This document shows positions 35,094 to 46,628 of a DNA stretch of 64,000 nt, piece by piece. The notes below the pieces were generated by a model. The model ran no database searches. It saw only the letters and a program-made list of their open reading frames with translations, and was not told the DNA's origin. The stretch is from Exobasidium rhododendri (Eukaryota; Basidiomycota; Exobasidiomycetes; Exobasidiales; Exobasidiaceae), in NCBI GenBank assembly GCA_026210745.1, contig CP110632.1, positions 2,169,001 to 2,233,000 of the forward strand. Direction: 5' to 3'. Position 1 is the first letter of the stretch. Every line of letters begins with the position of its first letter. The translations under genes and the position numbers were made by a program.

Positions 35094-36047
35094 CTACTTG
35101 GTATTCGAACTTGGTCCCACTACCTCCTGAGCATCCAGTTTGACACCCCTCTCTTGGTCCAAGCGTGCATCGTCGATGGCTAAGGGCCCCTCCCTCTTTT
35201 CCCGCCATGATTTCAACATCTCAATAGTTGTGACTCTGATTTTGTGTTCTTTCGCGAAAGCAAAGCATGCATCTCGGGAAGCTATGCCGCCCTCTTCGTC
35301 GGATGGATCCACCAGTTCGCACAGCAACGCCACAGGAGGCAGGTCGGCAGCCACGCAAAGATCTAGCGTAAGAAAAGGGCAAGAAGATGACAGAGATTGC
35401 GTTTGATTAGTGAAATAGGTACTTGACACACCTGTCACTACTCTCTTTAACTTTTGCTCACCGACGCTTGCTTCTGTATGGCCTCTTCTTCTTCTCACGC
35501 CTCCTTCGGTGTATCGCAAAGGACATAAATGACCTGGTCTACAGAAATCTTCCGGCTTGACGCTTCCTTTCTGACTGGACGCTTTGGCGAGCATCCGACT
35601 GGTGAGTGCCCTGTCGTGAGATGAGATTCCCGTAGTCGTTCCATGCCTGTAGTCTAGAGTGACTGTGTAGGCTGTCTTGTTCCTTTCTGTGTTGACTGGG
35701 ACCATCATGGGAATCTCCAACTCCTCCACTAAAGAAGGGTGAATCGATACGCAAATGAAGCCGCTGTTGGGGAATTGAGACATGCAGGAGAAAAAGTGAG
35801 CCTCGAGCAGCACACGAACATCGTAGTCAGTCGCTCGCCCCTTCCCTCACCTGGTATGCTTGATGAACCATGCCATCTGCTTTGAAGTGATACTATTGGC
35901 TGAAATGATTAGATCACCCTCATTTTCTCGATTTTCGTCATCTAGTACAATGACAAACTTGCCAGCCTTGATATCAGCCACTGTGTCATCGATCGAGTCG
36001 AACTTGGGAGCAGATGTCGATGAAGAGGAAGGCGTGGACGATGACAT
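35094..36047 (-). CDS. RIB3: 3,4-dihydroxy-2-butanone-4-phosphate synthase
   Basis: Three exons: 36047-35851, 35763-35462, 35362-35094; 255 aa. It converts ribulose 5-phosphate to 3,4-dihydroxy-2-butanone 4-phosphate and formate in riboflavin synthesis. Family motifs are all present: DDENRENEGDLI (acidic active site), TLDYRHGTTTGIS then DRA, RPGHLCPLR, and LCELVDP near the C-terminus. The length is a little above yeast Rib3 (208 aa), due to a Ser-rich N-terminus and a short C-terminal extension. The second intron (35461-35363) is 99 nt with no in-frame stop, so its retention would add 33 residues. The gene lies between MSM1 and nitrate reductase; both nitrate and nitrite reductase need FAD. 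Confidence 0.93.
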
Positions 36048-36504
36048 TGGAAAGGAGTGAGAGGAGGTAAGAATTGTGATGAATGAGAAGATTTGGAGAA
36101 GAAATCCCGATCGACCGGAAAGAAATTGTCAAGTTGGAAGCATCTTTAAAGTTGCGGAGCAGAGGGGCATCACGCGTGACTCTTTTGGGAAGAGGCGCTC
36201 TTCTCGGGCCGGTGGGACCTGACACAGTCACGGCGTCATACAGCTGCATTTAGTCATCGCCCACTGCAAATTGGCTCTTTGGCGCGCACACCACAAATCG
36301 GGAAAGAGGAACGACGTCAAGCGAACAAGACTGTGTGTAAATATGATTGTGATCAGAGATAGAGTAAGGCAAAATGAAAAGAGAGACATGTCTGCTGGAT
36401 GCAGTGTGCTGGGAAGAATGAAAATGTACAATGAGGTGATAGAGCTGGTGGATCGTGAGGGGGGGCTTTGAAGAGGTCATAAGAGGGAGGAGTGGGGGAT
36501 GCCA
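36048..36504. other. intergenic: RIB3 promoter / nitrate reductase 3' end
   Basis: 457 bp between two minus-strand genes. No gene is seen. It should contain the RIB3 promoter and the nitrate reductase 3' UTR. Confidence 0.4.
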
Positions 36505-39372
36505 TCAGAATCGAACTACATGTCGCTCCGGATCCCATCCAAGCTGCTTCATTTGATCTAAGACGGCCGCTTCCATCTGAGGTGGGCCACACATGAGAGC
36601 AATTGTGTCTTCCCATTCACCTGCTTCCACGTTGACCGGCTTTGGTGGCGGTGGCAGATGCTTCTGCAGGATCTCTAGGCTAATTCTACCTCTGCCCATC
36701 GTCCAATGATCGCCGATCTCCTTTGAACTCAGCATGTGCCATAGCTTGATGTTTGGCTTGGATTCAATCAATTGATCGATCTGTTCTCTGGCCAGGATGT
36801 CTTGTTCGGTTCGATTAGCATCCAGAATCCAAACCTTTGTGTCCTGTGCTTCTGGATCTTCAATGATGCCCTTCAAGGTACTCCAGATAGGCGTAATGCC
36901 ACTTCCGCCGGCAATCATGGCAACGTGTCTGATCTTTCTTGGCTTCTTGTGGATATTCATGACACTACCTGGCTCGTATACAAAGTGGCCCAAGGGTCCC
37001 TTCAATTGAACGAAGTCTACACCGATCTCAAGAGAGTCCAAAGCACACGTCATCTTTCCTCCTTGCGGGAATTCCTTGCATGGGAGGTACACTTTGATGA
37101 GGATATCCAGGTAACCCTTCAATTCGTTGCCACTGTACGGCGTGTACGCTCTTTGAACAGTTTCCATATCTTTGCCGTCTTTGTCCTTTCCGGTACACTT
37201 GACGTAGACGTGTTGACCGATCGGCAGACCGACTTCCTGATCTTCTCTGCTCAATTTGAACCGGAAGATACGACTATCATGGGAAATCGCCTTCTTTCCA
37301 ATCAACATGCTCTTCTTCCACTTCTTGGCATGCAAGAAGGAACTCTTGCCATCGTCTACTTCCTCCTCTTCTTCTTCCACCTTAGCCGCTCCTTCAGCCA
37401 GAGCTCCTACGTGATACTCTCGCAGCATTGCTTTTGCATCCATACTGTGGATTGCCATGAAATCTTCACTCGCATCCTCACCTGCGACCAAGGTGATACT
37501 CTCTCCACCACCGGGATGATTTGTCAGGAAGTTGGTTCCATCGTAGACATGACCATTGACAATGAACCACGGGTTGGCATCGTTTGCATGCGCTTCTAAA
37601 TCTTCTGCACTGATCATGGTCTTCATTTTACTTTCATCCCTCATCAGAGCATCGACGTCTACTTTTGGCTTTGGTGTGACCTTGGGTGCGTCGTTTGTAG
37701 CTGCATCACCCACATTGGCAAACTTGGGATATCGATTGCTGTATCCTTCGTCGTTGAGTCGCTGCATCCATCCGCCACCAGTATTTCCAGCTTGCGTTGG
37801 GTGTTCGAACTTGCGAGTGTCTTCGCCATCCGGCAACACCGCCACCCGGAACCACCAATTATTCATCATGCTCATGGCGTTCCAGTACATGTCCCTTGGC
37901 ATGGACGCCAAGCCTTCATCGGTGGCACGAATGGCAATGCTGCCTGAACCCAACAATGCTTCTGTGGAAACCTGAGCCTCCCAAAAGCACCAAGAGAAGC
38001 TCATCTCTGTTTCCGTCAAGTCTAGAGTACCAAAGAATGGATGATTGCGGATGGGCTCAAGACGGTACTTGTCTTCGGGCCAATCGATGTCAGCGATCTG
38101 CCAGGTGTCCCCTTCATCCAGCGTGATCTCTACTCTAGTGACTCGCTTGCCACCGCCGGTATACGCATACCCAGCTACTGTGGTCGTTGGTCCTTCCTTC
38201 TTCAAGTCAATGACTTGATCATGAGCAGGTACAGTGATGGCCGCATTCACGTTCAAGTCGTTGATGATGTACTTTTCATCGTACCACCAGTGCTGCTCTT
38301 GTCTTGCTTGATCGGCCGTCACTTGAGTTGGCAACACTTTGTTGTCCCAGAAGTGAAGATAGTGTTGCGATTCGTTTTCCGATACTTCAATTCGGTTGAG
38401 CCACTTGACCATCCGTCCACCGATCTGACCAGGCACGACCAACCGGAGTGGAAAGCCGTGGTCCGCCGAAAGGGGCTCCCCGTTAAGACCCCAAGCAATC
38501 AGCATTCCCTTGGTACGATCTCGGGCCCATTGAATACGCTGAGAAGTCCCGTACTTTCCCTTTGGCAGTTCGTCACAACCCTCAAAGATGACGTGCCTTG
38601 CTCTGCCCTTCGCTTTACTTTTGTAGGGGAAGGCACCGACCGGCTTGATCGGCTGGCAGTAGTCCAGGATATCGGCAAGGTACACGCCGGTAAAGAGACC
38701 ATTGGAGACACCAGCGGCACCCCAGTTGAATCCCAATCCTTTGGCTACCATGTTCTGTTCCTTCCTTCGATTTCCGGCGCAGACCAATGTGATAGGGAGA
38801 GTGACGGTCTCAAATTTACTCTTCAAGTCCTCGATGGTGAACTCCATTTCATTCTTCACTAATCCGTGCACTTTCAGTTTCCAGTCTTTGGCTTGCCCCT
38901 CGGTGACATGAGGAGTAGCACCATGTGTTCGAACGTAGAAGAGCGATTGCGGAGTCAAAAAACCGGCTTTCCAAAGGTCGGTCAACGGTGCCTCTACGTT
39001 GTATGGATGCTTTCCCGTCAATCGAATCATCCGTTCATCACGAGCAATCCAAGCATCTGGCGTACTCGAGTCAATGGCTAGATGTTCGATCTTAATATCC
39101 TTCGGATCGGGCAGGGGTGGCAGATGATCGCCGTATTCTGTCGAGAACTCGTCTTCATACGTGTCAGGTACGACAGCTCCTGCTTCCTGTGCCTCTCCTA
39201 CTGCCATTTCTTTTGCTTCATCTTTTCCTTTCTTTTCTTCCCTTGTTTCCTTCTCTGGCCTTTCTCCTTCACTTGGGCTTGTTGCGTTGGAAGATTCGCT
39301 CTTGTGGCTGCCGCTGACACTGCTGCTACTGCTGTCGCTGCCGCTTCTTTCGCCGGTCTCTTTCGAAGACAT
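36505..39372 (-). CDS. NIA1: assimilatory nitrate reductase
   Basis: Single exon, 955 aa; reduces nitrate to nitrite in the cytosol using NAD(P)H. Domains in order: Ser/Lys/Glu-rich N-terminal extension (1-80); molybdenum-cofactor domain (about 100-340) with the Mo-binding Cys198 in TLVCAGNRRKEQN; dimerisation domain (about 365-510); cytochrome b5 domain (about 590-665) with haem ligands in NHPGGGES and AIHSMDAK; FAD domain with RAYTPYSG; and NAD(P)H domain with GGSGITPIW and MCGPPQM, ending at VVRF. All expected cofactor residues are present. It is divergent from nitrite reductase across a long shared promoter, as in many fungal nitrate clusters. Whether it uses NADH or NADPH cannot be read from the sequence with confidence. 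Confidence 0.96.
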   Translation of the reverse strand: MSSKETGERSGSDSSSSSVSGSHKSESSNATSPSEGERPEKETREEKKGKDEAKEMAVGEAQEAGAVVPDTYEDEFSTEYGDHLPPLPDPKDIKIEHLAIDSSTPDAWIARDERMIRLTGKHPYNVEAPLTDLWKAGFLTPQSLFYVRTHGATPHVTEGQAKDWKLKVHGLVKNEMEFTIEDLKSKFETVTLPITLVCAGNRRKEQNMVAKGLGFNWGAAGVSNGLFTGVYLADILDYCQPIKPVGAFPYKSKAKGRARHVIFEGCDELPKGKYGTSQRIQWARDRTKGMLIAWGLNGEPLSADHGFPLRLVVPGQIGGRMVKWLNRIEVSENESQHYLHFWDNKVLPTQVTADQARQEQHWWYDEKYIINDLNVNAAITVPAHDQVIDLKKEGPTTTVAGYAYTGGGKRVTRVEITLDEGDTWQIADIDWPEDKYRLEPIRNHPFFGTLDLTETEMSFSWCFWEAQVSTEALLGSGSIAIRATDEGLASMPRDMYWNAMSMMNNWWFRVAVLPDGEDTRKFEHPTQAGNTGGGWMQRLNDEGYSNRYPKFANVGDAATNDAPKVTPKPKVDVDALMRDESKMKTMISAEDLEAHANDANPWFIVNGHVYDGTNFLTNHPGGGESITLVAGEDASEDFMAIHSMDAKAMLREYHVGALAEGAAKVEEEEEEVDDGKSSFLHAKKWKKSMLIGKKAISHDSRIFRFKLSREDQEVGLPIGQHVYVKCTGKDKDGKDMETVQRAYTPYSGNELKGYLDILIKVYLPCKEFPQGGKMTCALDSLEIGVDFVQLKGPLGHFVYEPGSVMNIHKKPRKIRHVAMIAGGSGITPIWSTLKGIIEDPEAQDTKVWILDANRTEQDILAREQIDQLIESKPNIKLWHMLSSKEIGDHWTMGRGRISLEILQKHLPPPPKPVNVEAGEWEDTIALMCGPPQMEAAVLDQMKQLGWDPERHVVRF

Positions 39373-40697
39373 ATTGCGAGCCTGTGTATATATGCGCAGG
39401 TAAACCAGGCCGAGTAGAATGAGCTGGTGTGACTGCTACTCCGTTTATTTCTCACTCTGAACAGCGGGCTATGAGTGAGACTTGTGGGAGGGAAAAATCG
39501 TGAAATGAGAGGGGAATTATCGATGCTCCCCTGATGTTGTCGTCTGCGAGAGCAAGTGTCAAAGAGTGTTCGTATGAAGTGTTTGTGGCGAAATACCGGT
39601 TCTCTGGGGGTGGCAAATGATCCCTTCTGAACAGTGCTAATGAGAATCTCGGTGTCCACAGTACAGAGAGCACTGACTACACTGGGGAAAAAGAGAAAAA
39701 AAAAAGGGTTTAAGATGTTTGATGGTATGATTTCGCTATGTGCTACAATGTAAGGTTTTTGATGCTGCACATTTTAGTCTCATTAAAGCGACCGGACAAG
39801 CATCTCTCTATCGGCTGCAGCAAGCAGGCGAGGCATGAATCCTATTCAGAGTTCCCCTACGTAATACTGCACCTCCCACCAGGCCTGTTCTTATCTATCG
39901 CGGCGGTAGTGAACTGTTTCATTCTGCACCTAGATTCGCAGGATTCAATGAATAATTGAGCGAAAGTGAATGGGTAAAGATTTCCAGGAAGAGCCACATC
40001 TTCGCCCTCGCAGAAGATAAGGGAGCAGAGCCAATGAGGAACGCGTACGAGGCCGATTACAGCTGTAAATTTCTTTGAAGATAAACAGCCTCGCCGCCCT
40101 GAAGAGTCGCCAGAGATAAGGAAAGTGTAATCAGGAGAATGAAGAGGCTCAAAAGTTTTACGGCCCTGTGCCAATTGCTATTCCCTCGTTATCGGGGGGC
40201 GTGAAGTGTTGCTCTGTTCTCCCATTGCTCTTGCAATTGGTCAGTGCGATACGATATCGAACTTCCTTGGCATGAATAGGGCAGAGGTAAAGATAAAGTC
40301 ACAGCGTCGTGTATACTTCATTTCTCTTCTATGATTGGATCTGAGAGTACTGTATCTGGATCGATGGTAGGGCCTTAGGGCACATTAACTGCGAATGATA
40401 GAGTGGCTCGAGTTGAAATGCGACTTATTCGATTCGTAGCTTGCTCACCAATACACACGACCAGAGACACAGACGCTTGAGATTACAAGTGATAAAGGTT
40501 GTGCTATTCAATTGGGCCCTGGGATTGCTAAACAGAAGTCCTGGAAAGATTAGGCTTTCCCCGTATCTCCCCCCCTCTACCCTTCGAGCTAAGCTTTGGC
40601 CAATCCTACCCTTGCTTCTATCTCCTTCAAAACCTTTACTTCCCGCCTCTTCCTTTTTACACAATCACACCCTACCACACCACCCCTCGCTCTCACA
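39373..40697. promoter_or_regulatory. bidirectional nitrate/nitrite reductase promoter
   Basis: 1325 bp between the two divergent start codons. I count about ten HGATAR-type GATA sites: on the plus strand at 40015-40020, 40079-40084, 40114-40119, 40291-40296, 40396-40401 (TGATAG) and 40490-40495; on the minus strand near 39810, 39891-39896, 39895-39900 and 40189. About four would be expected by chance. A CCAAT occurs near 40599 and the last 130 bp before the nitrite reductase ATG are C/T-rich. I saw no perfect CTCCGHGG site for a NirA/Nit4-type activator. Joint control by nitrogen limitation and nitrate is inferred from known fungal clusters. Confidence 0.65.
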
Positions 40698-43600
40698 ATG
40701 GCTCCAGTCCCCACTGAGGTCCAGTATGAGGATGGCAAGGACAAGATGGCAGAAGATCAGAACCTACCTGATCCATCGGCAGGAGCGAACAGAATTAGTA
40801 CAGAAGACGATCCTAAGCCATCGGGAAAGAAGCAAAGATGTGTCGTTATCGGACTAGGAATGGTCGGTATAGCTTTCATTGAGAAGTTGCTCAAGTATGA
40901 TATAGATGGTGGACGAGACGAGTGGGAGGTGACAGTGTGAGTAGGTCCAGGGAAGGCAGACACAGAACGGCTCATAGAGGCTAAAATGATCCTCCCTTCC
41001 TCCCTTTGTCATTGACTGTGCACAGTATCGGAGAAGAGCCTCACTTGGCTTACAATCGGGTCGGACTATCGACGTACTGGGAAAAGAAAGACCCAGAGAC
41101 ACTATACTTGAACCCTCTAGAGTGGTACAAGAGTCATGCGCCTGGCAAGCTCACTTATCACACATCGGACCCGGTCGTCTCCAGTGAGTGGCGGTAGTGT
41201 AAATTTTTTGGCTTCTCCCTCTGGACGATCGCTCACAGCCTCTTCCTCCTCTCCCGCCTCTTCCTCCTCTCTACAGTTGACGCGAAAAGCAAGAGCATCA
41301 AGACGCAAAAGGGAGACTCGATCGACTATGATATCTGCGTTCTAGCCACCGGTTCCGATGCTGCTTTGCCACCTTACGTTACTCGCGAAAGGTTTTCCAA
41401 GACTACAGGTGCTTTTGTGTATCGTAATATTGCAGACTTGGATGCCATGCTACAATACAGTCAAGAAAGGAAGATCAAAAGAGCAGCAGTCGTTGGTGGT
41501 GGACTCTTGGGACTAGAAGCAGCGAAAGCTCTATTGGATCTGGAGTCGGTCGAGCAAGCGATCATCGTAGAAAGAAACCAGTGGGTCATGAGCAGACAAC
41601 TGGATGGTGAAGGTGGAAGAATGGTGTTGGACAAAGTCAAGGAGCTCGGTGTAGAGGTTCTACTGCAAGCAAGAGTGCGAGATCTGATTGTCGAGAAGGA
41701 GGAAGACACGGAGAGGCTGACTGGTATACTACTCGAAGGAGGCTCTGAGCCTGACAAGCCCTACGATCTGGACATGATTGTGTTTGCAGTAGGCATCAAA
41801 GCAAGAGACGAGCTGGGAAAGCCGTCTGGACTGACGACTGCCTCAAGAGGTGGATTCGCTATCGATCATCGACTACAGACCAACATGGACGATGTCTATG
41901 CTATTGGAGAATGTGCGTCCTTCAAAGGAGAGACATGGGGTCTCATTGCACCTGGTGTTGAGATGGCCGATGTGCTGGCTTTCAATCTAACAGAAGGACC
42001 TCATCATCAAATGCGCGACATGACTTCACCCGACTTGTCTACAAAGCTGAAGCTGATGGGAGTAGACGTAGCTTCCTTTGGTGACTTCTTTGCCGATAAA
42101 GGAAAGCTCAGTCGACCACTTCCCGGCAGCAAGAGGCGCGGTGGCAAAGGAGGCGATGAAGAGAAGGACGGCGCACCTCTGGTCAAGGCAATGACCTACA
42201 AAGATCCCTTCTCCGACGTCTACAAGAAGTACATCTTTACAGCCGATGGAAAGTACCTGATTGGAGGTATGATGGTGGGAGATGTGAAAGATTACGTCAA
42301 GCTGGTCGGAATGTGCTCTAAGCAAAAGCTGATCGAAGTGCCACCTGCTCAATTCATCGTCGGAGCGAAAAAGGAAGGCGAAGAGGAAGGTGACGACTTG
42401 GATGATGACGCCCAGATCTGCAGTTGTCACAACGTCACAAAGAAGCAGGTCTTCGATGAAGTCAAGAAGGGTTGCCACAGTTTCGGAGAGGTAAAGAGCT
42501 GCACCAAGCTGGGGACTGGCTGCGGTGGGTGTATACCATTGGGTACCAGTATCTTCAATGCAGCCATGAAGAGTGCAGGCCAAGAGGTTTCCAATCATGT
42601 TTGCCCCCACTTCAAGTACTCCCGTGCTGAGCTGTTCATGATTGTCAAGTTCCGCAAGGTGAAGGACTTCCCGTCAGTGATGAAGTCTGCCGGCGTAAAG
42701 GAGAACAGTCTTGGGTGTGAAGTCTGCAGACCGGCTGTTGGAAGCATCCTATCGTCTCTCTACAACGAATGGATCATGGACCCAAGTCTACGTCAGACTC
42801 AGGACACGAACGACCGATTCTTGGCAAACGTGCAACGTGACGGCACCTACAGTGTTGTTCCCCGTCAAGCTGCTGGAGAGATCAGTCCTTACAAGCTGAA
42901 GGTCTTGGGCGAAGTGGCTACCGACTTTGGCCTGTACAGTAAGATCACAGGAGGTCAACGAATCGATCTATTCGGCGCCAAGAAGCACGACTTGCCTGCC
43001 ATCTGGACTAGGCTCGTCGACGCCGGATTTGAGTCTGGTCACGCATATGGAAAGTCGCTGCGAACGGTGAAGAGCTGCGTTGGCACGTCATGGTGTCGAT
43101 ACGGAGTCGGTGATTCGGTCGCGTTTGCCGTCGAGCTGGAGAACCGCTACAGAGGAATTCGAGCGCCGCACAAATTCAAGAGTGCTGTGTCAGGATGTAA
43201 TCGAGATTGCGCTGAGTTCCACTCGAAAGATTTCGGCGTGCTTGCCACGCCAAAGGGTTGGAATGTCGTCGTTGGTGGAAATGGAGGCGCCAAACCAAGA
43301 CACGCCTTCCCACTTGTGGAGAACGTCACAAAACACATGGCTGTGAAGCTGATCGATCGGTTCTTGGCCCTGTACATTCGATCGGCCGACAAGCTGCAAA
43401 GGACAGCACGATGGATCGAGTCTCTACCCGGTGGAATTGCCGAGCTGAAATCGATCATCGTCGACGACAAGCTAGGCATCTGTGACGAACTAGAGAAGGA
43501 CATTCTGGAGCTGATCGGAACATATCATTGTGAATGGACAAAGGTGGTGAATGACCCCGAACGACAGAAGGCATTCCGACAGTTTGTCAACACAGATGAG

Positions 43601-44350
43601 ACTTCTCGAGGAGACATCGAGCGAGTACCCGATCGTGAACAAAGTAGACCCGAATACTGGCCAGAAGATGCTACTCCGTTGAAGTTTAGCATCATGGATG
43701 TCGCAAAGTCAGCCAAGTGGGAATGGAGACCGATCTGCAATGAAAGTGATGTCGAGCCCACAGAAAAAGCAACTACTTCTGCTGTTGTCAAGTATGGTGA
43801 TGTGCAGATTGCCGTCTACCATGTACCTGGAAAGGGCTGGTTCAGTTCACAGCAAATGTGTCCTCATCGAAGAGCCAACGTTCTGTCCGATGGGCTGATC
43901 GGAGAAGACGATCAAGGTAATCCTTATGTTGCTTGTCCTCTGCACAAGAGACAATACTTGCTTAATTCGGACGCGCAGAAGAGTGGTGGAGTTTGCAAGA
44001 CGGACAGTGATTACCAGATCATGACTTTTGAAGTCAAGTCAGAAGACGGTAAAATCTACCTGAAATTGCCGGAAACGGAAGCTTTGGATGCCATTCTCTC
44101 CACCAACAAATGGATGATCCGTAAGGCAAAGGAAGAAAGTCACTTCTTGTCTGGTGGCAAGCCAGGTGATGTCTCGCCACCCAATGGAAAACAGCAAGGG
44201 GGAGTAGAAATCACAGGAATCAAAGACGACGTTGCCAAGGAAGCTGGCATGGAAGCTAAATTGCAGGGTGAAACTGGTGGGAAAGTGGAAGCGACTCGAG
44301 AAAAGGCGGCTTGTGGCGATTCCGAGCAGGGCGGAAAGCTGGACTGGTAA
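40698..44350 (+). CDS. NII1: assimilatory nitrite reductase [NAD(P)H]
   Basis: Three exons: 40698-40936, 41026-41183, 41277-44350; 1156 aa. It reduces nitrite to ammonium with six electrons from NAD(P)H. Order of domains: FAD/NAD-binding region ([12 protein letters not shown] at about 50; [16 protein letters not shown] at about 200); BFD-like [2Fe-2S] region (about 512-550) with [18 protein letters not shown]; nitrite reductase ferredoxin-like domain; sirohaem/[4Fe-4S] cysteines in [10 protein letters not shown] (about 732) and SGCNRDC (about 769); and a C-terminal Rieske domain with CPHRR (about 993) and CPLHKRQY (about 1018). The final 110 residues are a polar tail. Introns 1 and 2 are 89 and 93 nt. 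It is divergent from nitrate reductase, consistent with co-regulation. Confidence 0.95.
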
Positions 44351-44546
44351 TTTTGCGCTGAACAGACCACTTCTCCTATCTCTTTCTCCTCCAACCCCCC
44401 TCTTCACGATGTACTACATACTCTCTCTTCACTCACGACCCTCTTCACGTCTCTTAACACTTTCACGCAACAGCTCTCCTTCTCTCGCGCTTCTCTTCTC
44501 TCTTTTCATATAACACTAGAATACATGGTACTTACGTTACAGCTTT

Positions 44547-44547
<1 letters not shown>

Positions 44548-44591
<44 letters not shown>
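44548..44591. repeat. (TG)n microsatellite
   Basis: About 22 uninterrupted TG units, followed by TTTTGGGGG. It lies between the stop codons of two convergent genes (nitrite reductase and the SLC41-type transporter; 275-bp spacer). It could be polymorphic between strains and can adopt Z-form DNA; any role in ending transcription is inference. Confidence 0.9.
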
Positions 44592-44594
<3 letters not shown>

Positions 44595-44625
44595 GGGGGT
44601 CTTCACGGTCCACGGATCGTGCCCA

Positions 44626-46628
44626 TCATGTCTTGCCGTGGTCATTCACGGCAGCAGTGATAGTATCGCCGAATGACATTGCGAGGTAGTAAGCTAGGAC
44701 TAGCAAACCTTGACCAATGACGTCGACGATGCTGGTGATGAAAGGGAGACAGTAGATGTCTGTGCGTGAAGAGAGGAGGAAAATAAAGAACTGCAGTTCA
44801 GTCATCAAGATCGGAGATTCGCCCATAACGTGGGGAGACAGAGAAACTCACCTGGGTCGTAGTCTCTTCGCCACAGAGCCAAGGTGATGAAGTGGCTGAG
44901 ACACAGACTACTTAGTACGATCAGAGCAGCCACAAAGGTGAATGCAAAGTAGAAAGACCAACCAAAGCTCATTTGACCGGTAATGTGGATGAAGACGACG
45001 AAGGCTGTCATGATGGTCCAACCGATGGTGAAAAGAGTGATCGGTACGAGCCATCCTTCTGTAGGACCTTGTTCAGAGAGGAAACGGCGGAAGGGCGATA
45101 CAGTGTTCTTCTTTGTGTTGTTCCGATGCGATTGAGAAGACGTTGATCCTTGATTAGCTTTTCCAGAATGAAGAGCGGTCGATATCCTGGATACGAAGAT
45201 GGCTGAACATGCACCAGGTAACCCAGTGACAACAGGCGCCAACAGAGCGAATCCTTCAAACTTTTGTACAAAGGCATCCAATACCAGCCCAGCACCTGAA
45301 CTGATAAACATGGCAATCACAAGAGGAATCCAACCAGAGGACAGCAGCTCTCGAACGTAAGCATTCCTGTATGAGACGATGAAGAATGAGACGCATGTGA
45401 AGACAAGTCCAAGTAAGATCATCGTTGCAAGAATCGTGCCTTCAAATCGCACCATGAAGGACCCAATCAAGCCGAGCAAGGAAAGAGTCAAGAGATCGCC
45501 CAAAGAGCCAGCGAGAGGCGAGGCAATATTATCTGGATTCCCACCAAGTTGACGAGTAACGACGACCAAGGCGCACATGAAACTTCCCAGGATGGCAGAG
45601 GATAGTGATGCCGAGAGCATGCCAGTTGCAATGACGAGAACGAATTCAAAGTAGCTGTTCCTCAACTTGAGAGAAGGCTCTAACTTGGGATGATGATGGA
45701 TCACTCTTCTTGGCCAAATTTGCCGCTTCGTCGCTGTTGCCTCTGACTCTCCAGAACCGCTGCCGATTCCCAGCAAGAAGGCCAAGATTCCGGCAAAAGA
45801 AGATACGATCAAAGCCTGTACTTGCAGTAGTGCAAGATTTCCAAAGATGAGCGTCTCTCTCGTACGTCGAACGTCGAGCTCTCCAATGTTCGCAGAAGTG
45901 GACATCCGCAGAGAAAGATTGCCTTCCAAGTTACCTTTTAGATTGAGCAATATGGGTATCAGAATGAAAAGCTTGTCCACTGCGGGGATCAGGAATGCAA
46001 ATTAGCGGAAGGACGTCTGCACAGACTCGCTCTGCATCTCTTACCTTTGGAGAAGACCGGCCAGCGCTGGAAGACGGCAACATTCAGCACAGAGAAGACT
46101 ACGTCCTAATCACTATCTAACTCACTGCCAAGTGTATCAGAAGCTCTCCAGAAAAGATGAGACTGATAAGTGATATCGTTAGTGTGGGTAGAGCCTGTAG
46201 GATGCAGTGATAAGCGAACAAAACAAAGCTTTCTGCATCATGTACGAGCTCACCTCTCGAGCGATGTGCCAAGCTTGCTTTAGCGTGCCCTCTTTCTTCT
46301 TACTTGGCCGTGTTCTGTCTACTGATGGCCTGCCTGCGTGACTGCTTCCTCCCACCGCCACACTATGAGCGCTGTCGGTGTGTATGAATGCATCTTGCTC
46401 TTCTTCTTCTCTTTCTTCGTCTTCATCCTCATTCGTCCTATATCTTCTCGCTTCCGTAGCAATTGTACTACCTAGTCTTTTGTCATTATGCTCATACTTT
46501 GCATGACGATTCGCTCGCTCTTCCTCGTCGCTCAACCTGGAGACCAGACCTGCTGCTTCGAGCGATTGATCTGATCGAGAAGAGCGTGTCGAAGCTGCAT
46601 CTTCATCAACACCTTTTTTGCTCAACAT
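44626..46628 (-). CDS. SLC41/MgtE-type divalent cation transporter
   Basis: Five exons: 46628-46254, 46194-46126, 46066-46045, 45979-44852, 44759-44626; 575 aa. Exon 3 is only 22 nt. The joined sequence GELLIHLARWPVFSKVDKLF aligns without gaps to the usual SLC41 pattern, which supports the microexon. Two MgtE-like membrane halves are seen: the first includes LFILIPILLNLKGNLEGNLS and STSANIGELD; the second includes PVVTGLPGACSAIFVSRIST. There are about ten hydrophobic segments, and the last, in exon 5, is ITSIVDVIGQGLLVLAYYLA. The family moves Mg2+ across the plasma or organelle membranes. The N-terminal 125 residues are soluble and acidic. Confidence 0.9.

Noticed and set aside
42026-42610. 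194-codon minus-strand open frame
   Set aside because: Antisense shadow of the nitrite reductase BFD-like region.
46107-46125. A roughly 20-nt intron in the SLC41-type gene, giving a longer exon 3 starting GACGTAGTC
   Set aside because: Far below a workable intron size, and the resulting insertion breaks the ungapped match to the family; the 22-nt microexon model fits better.
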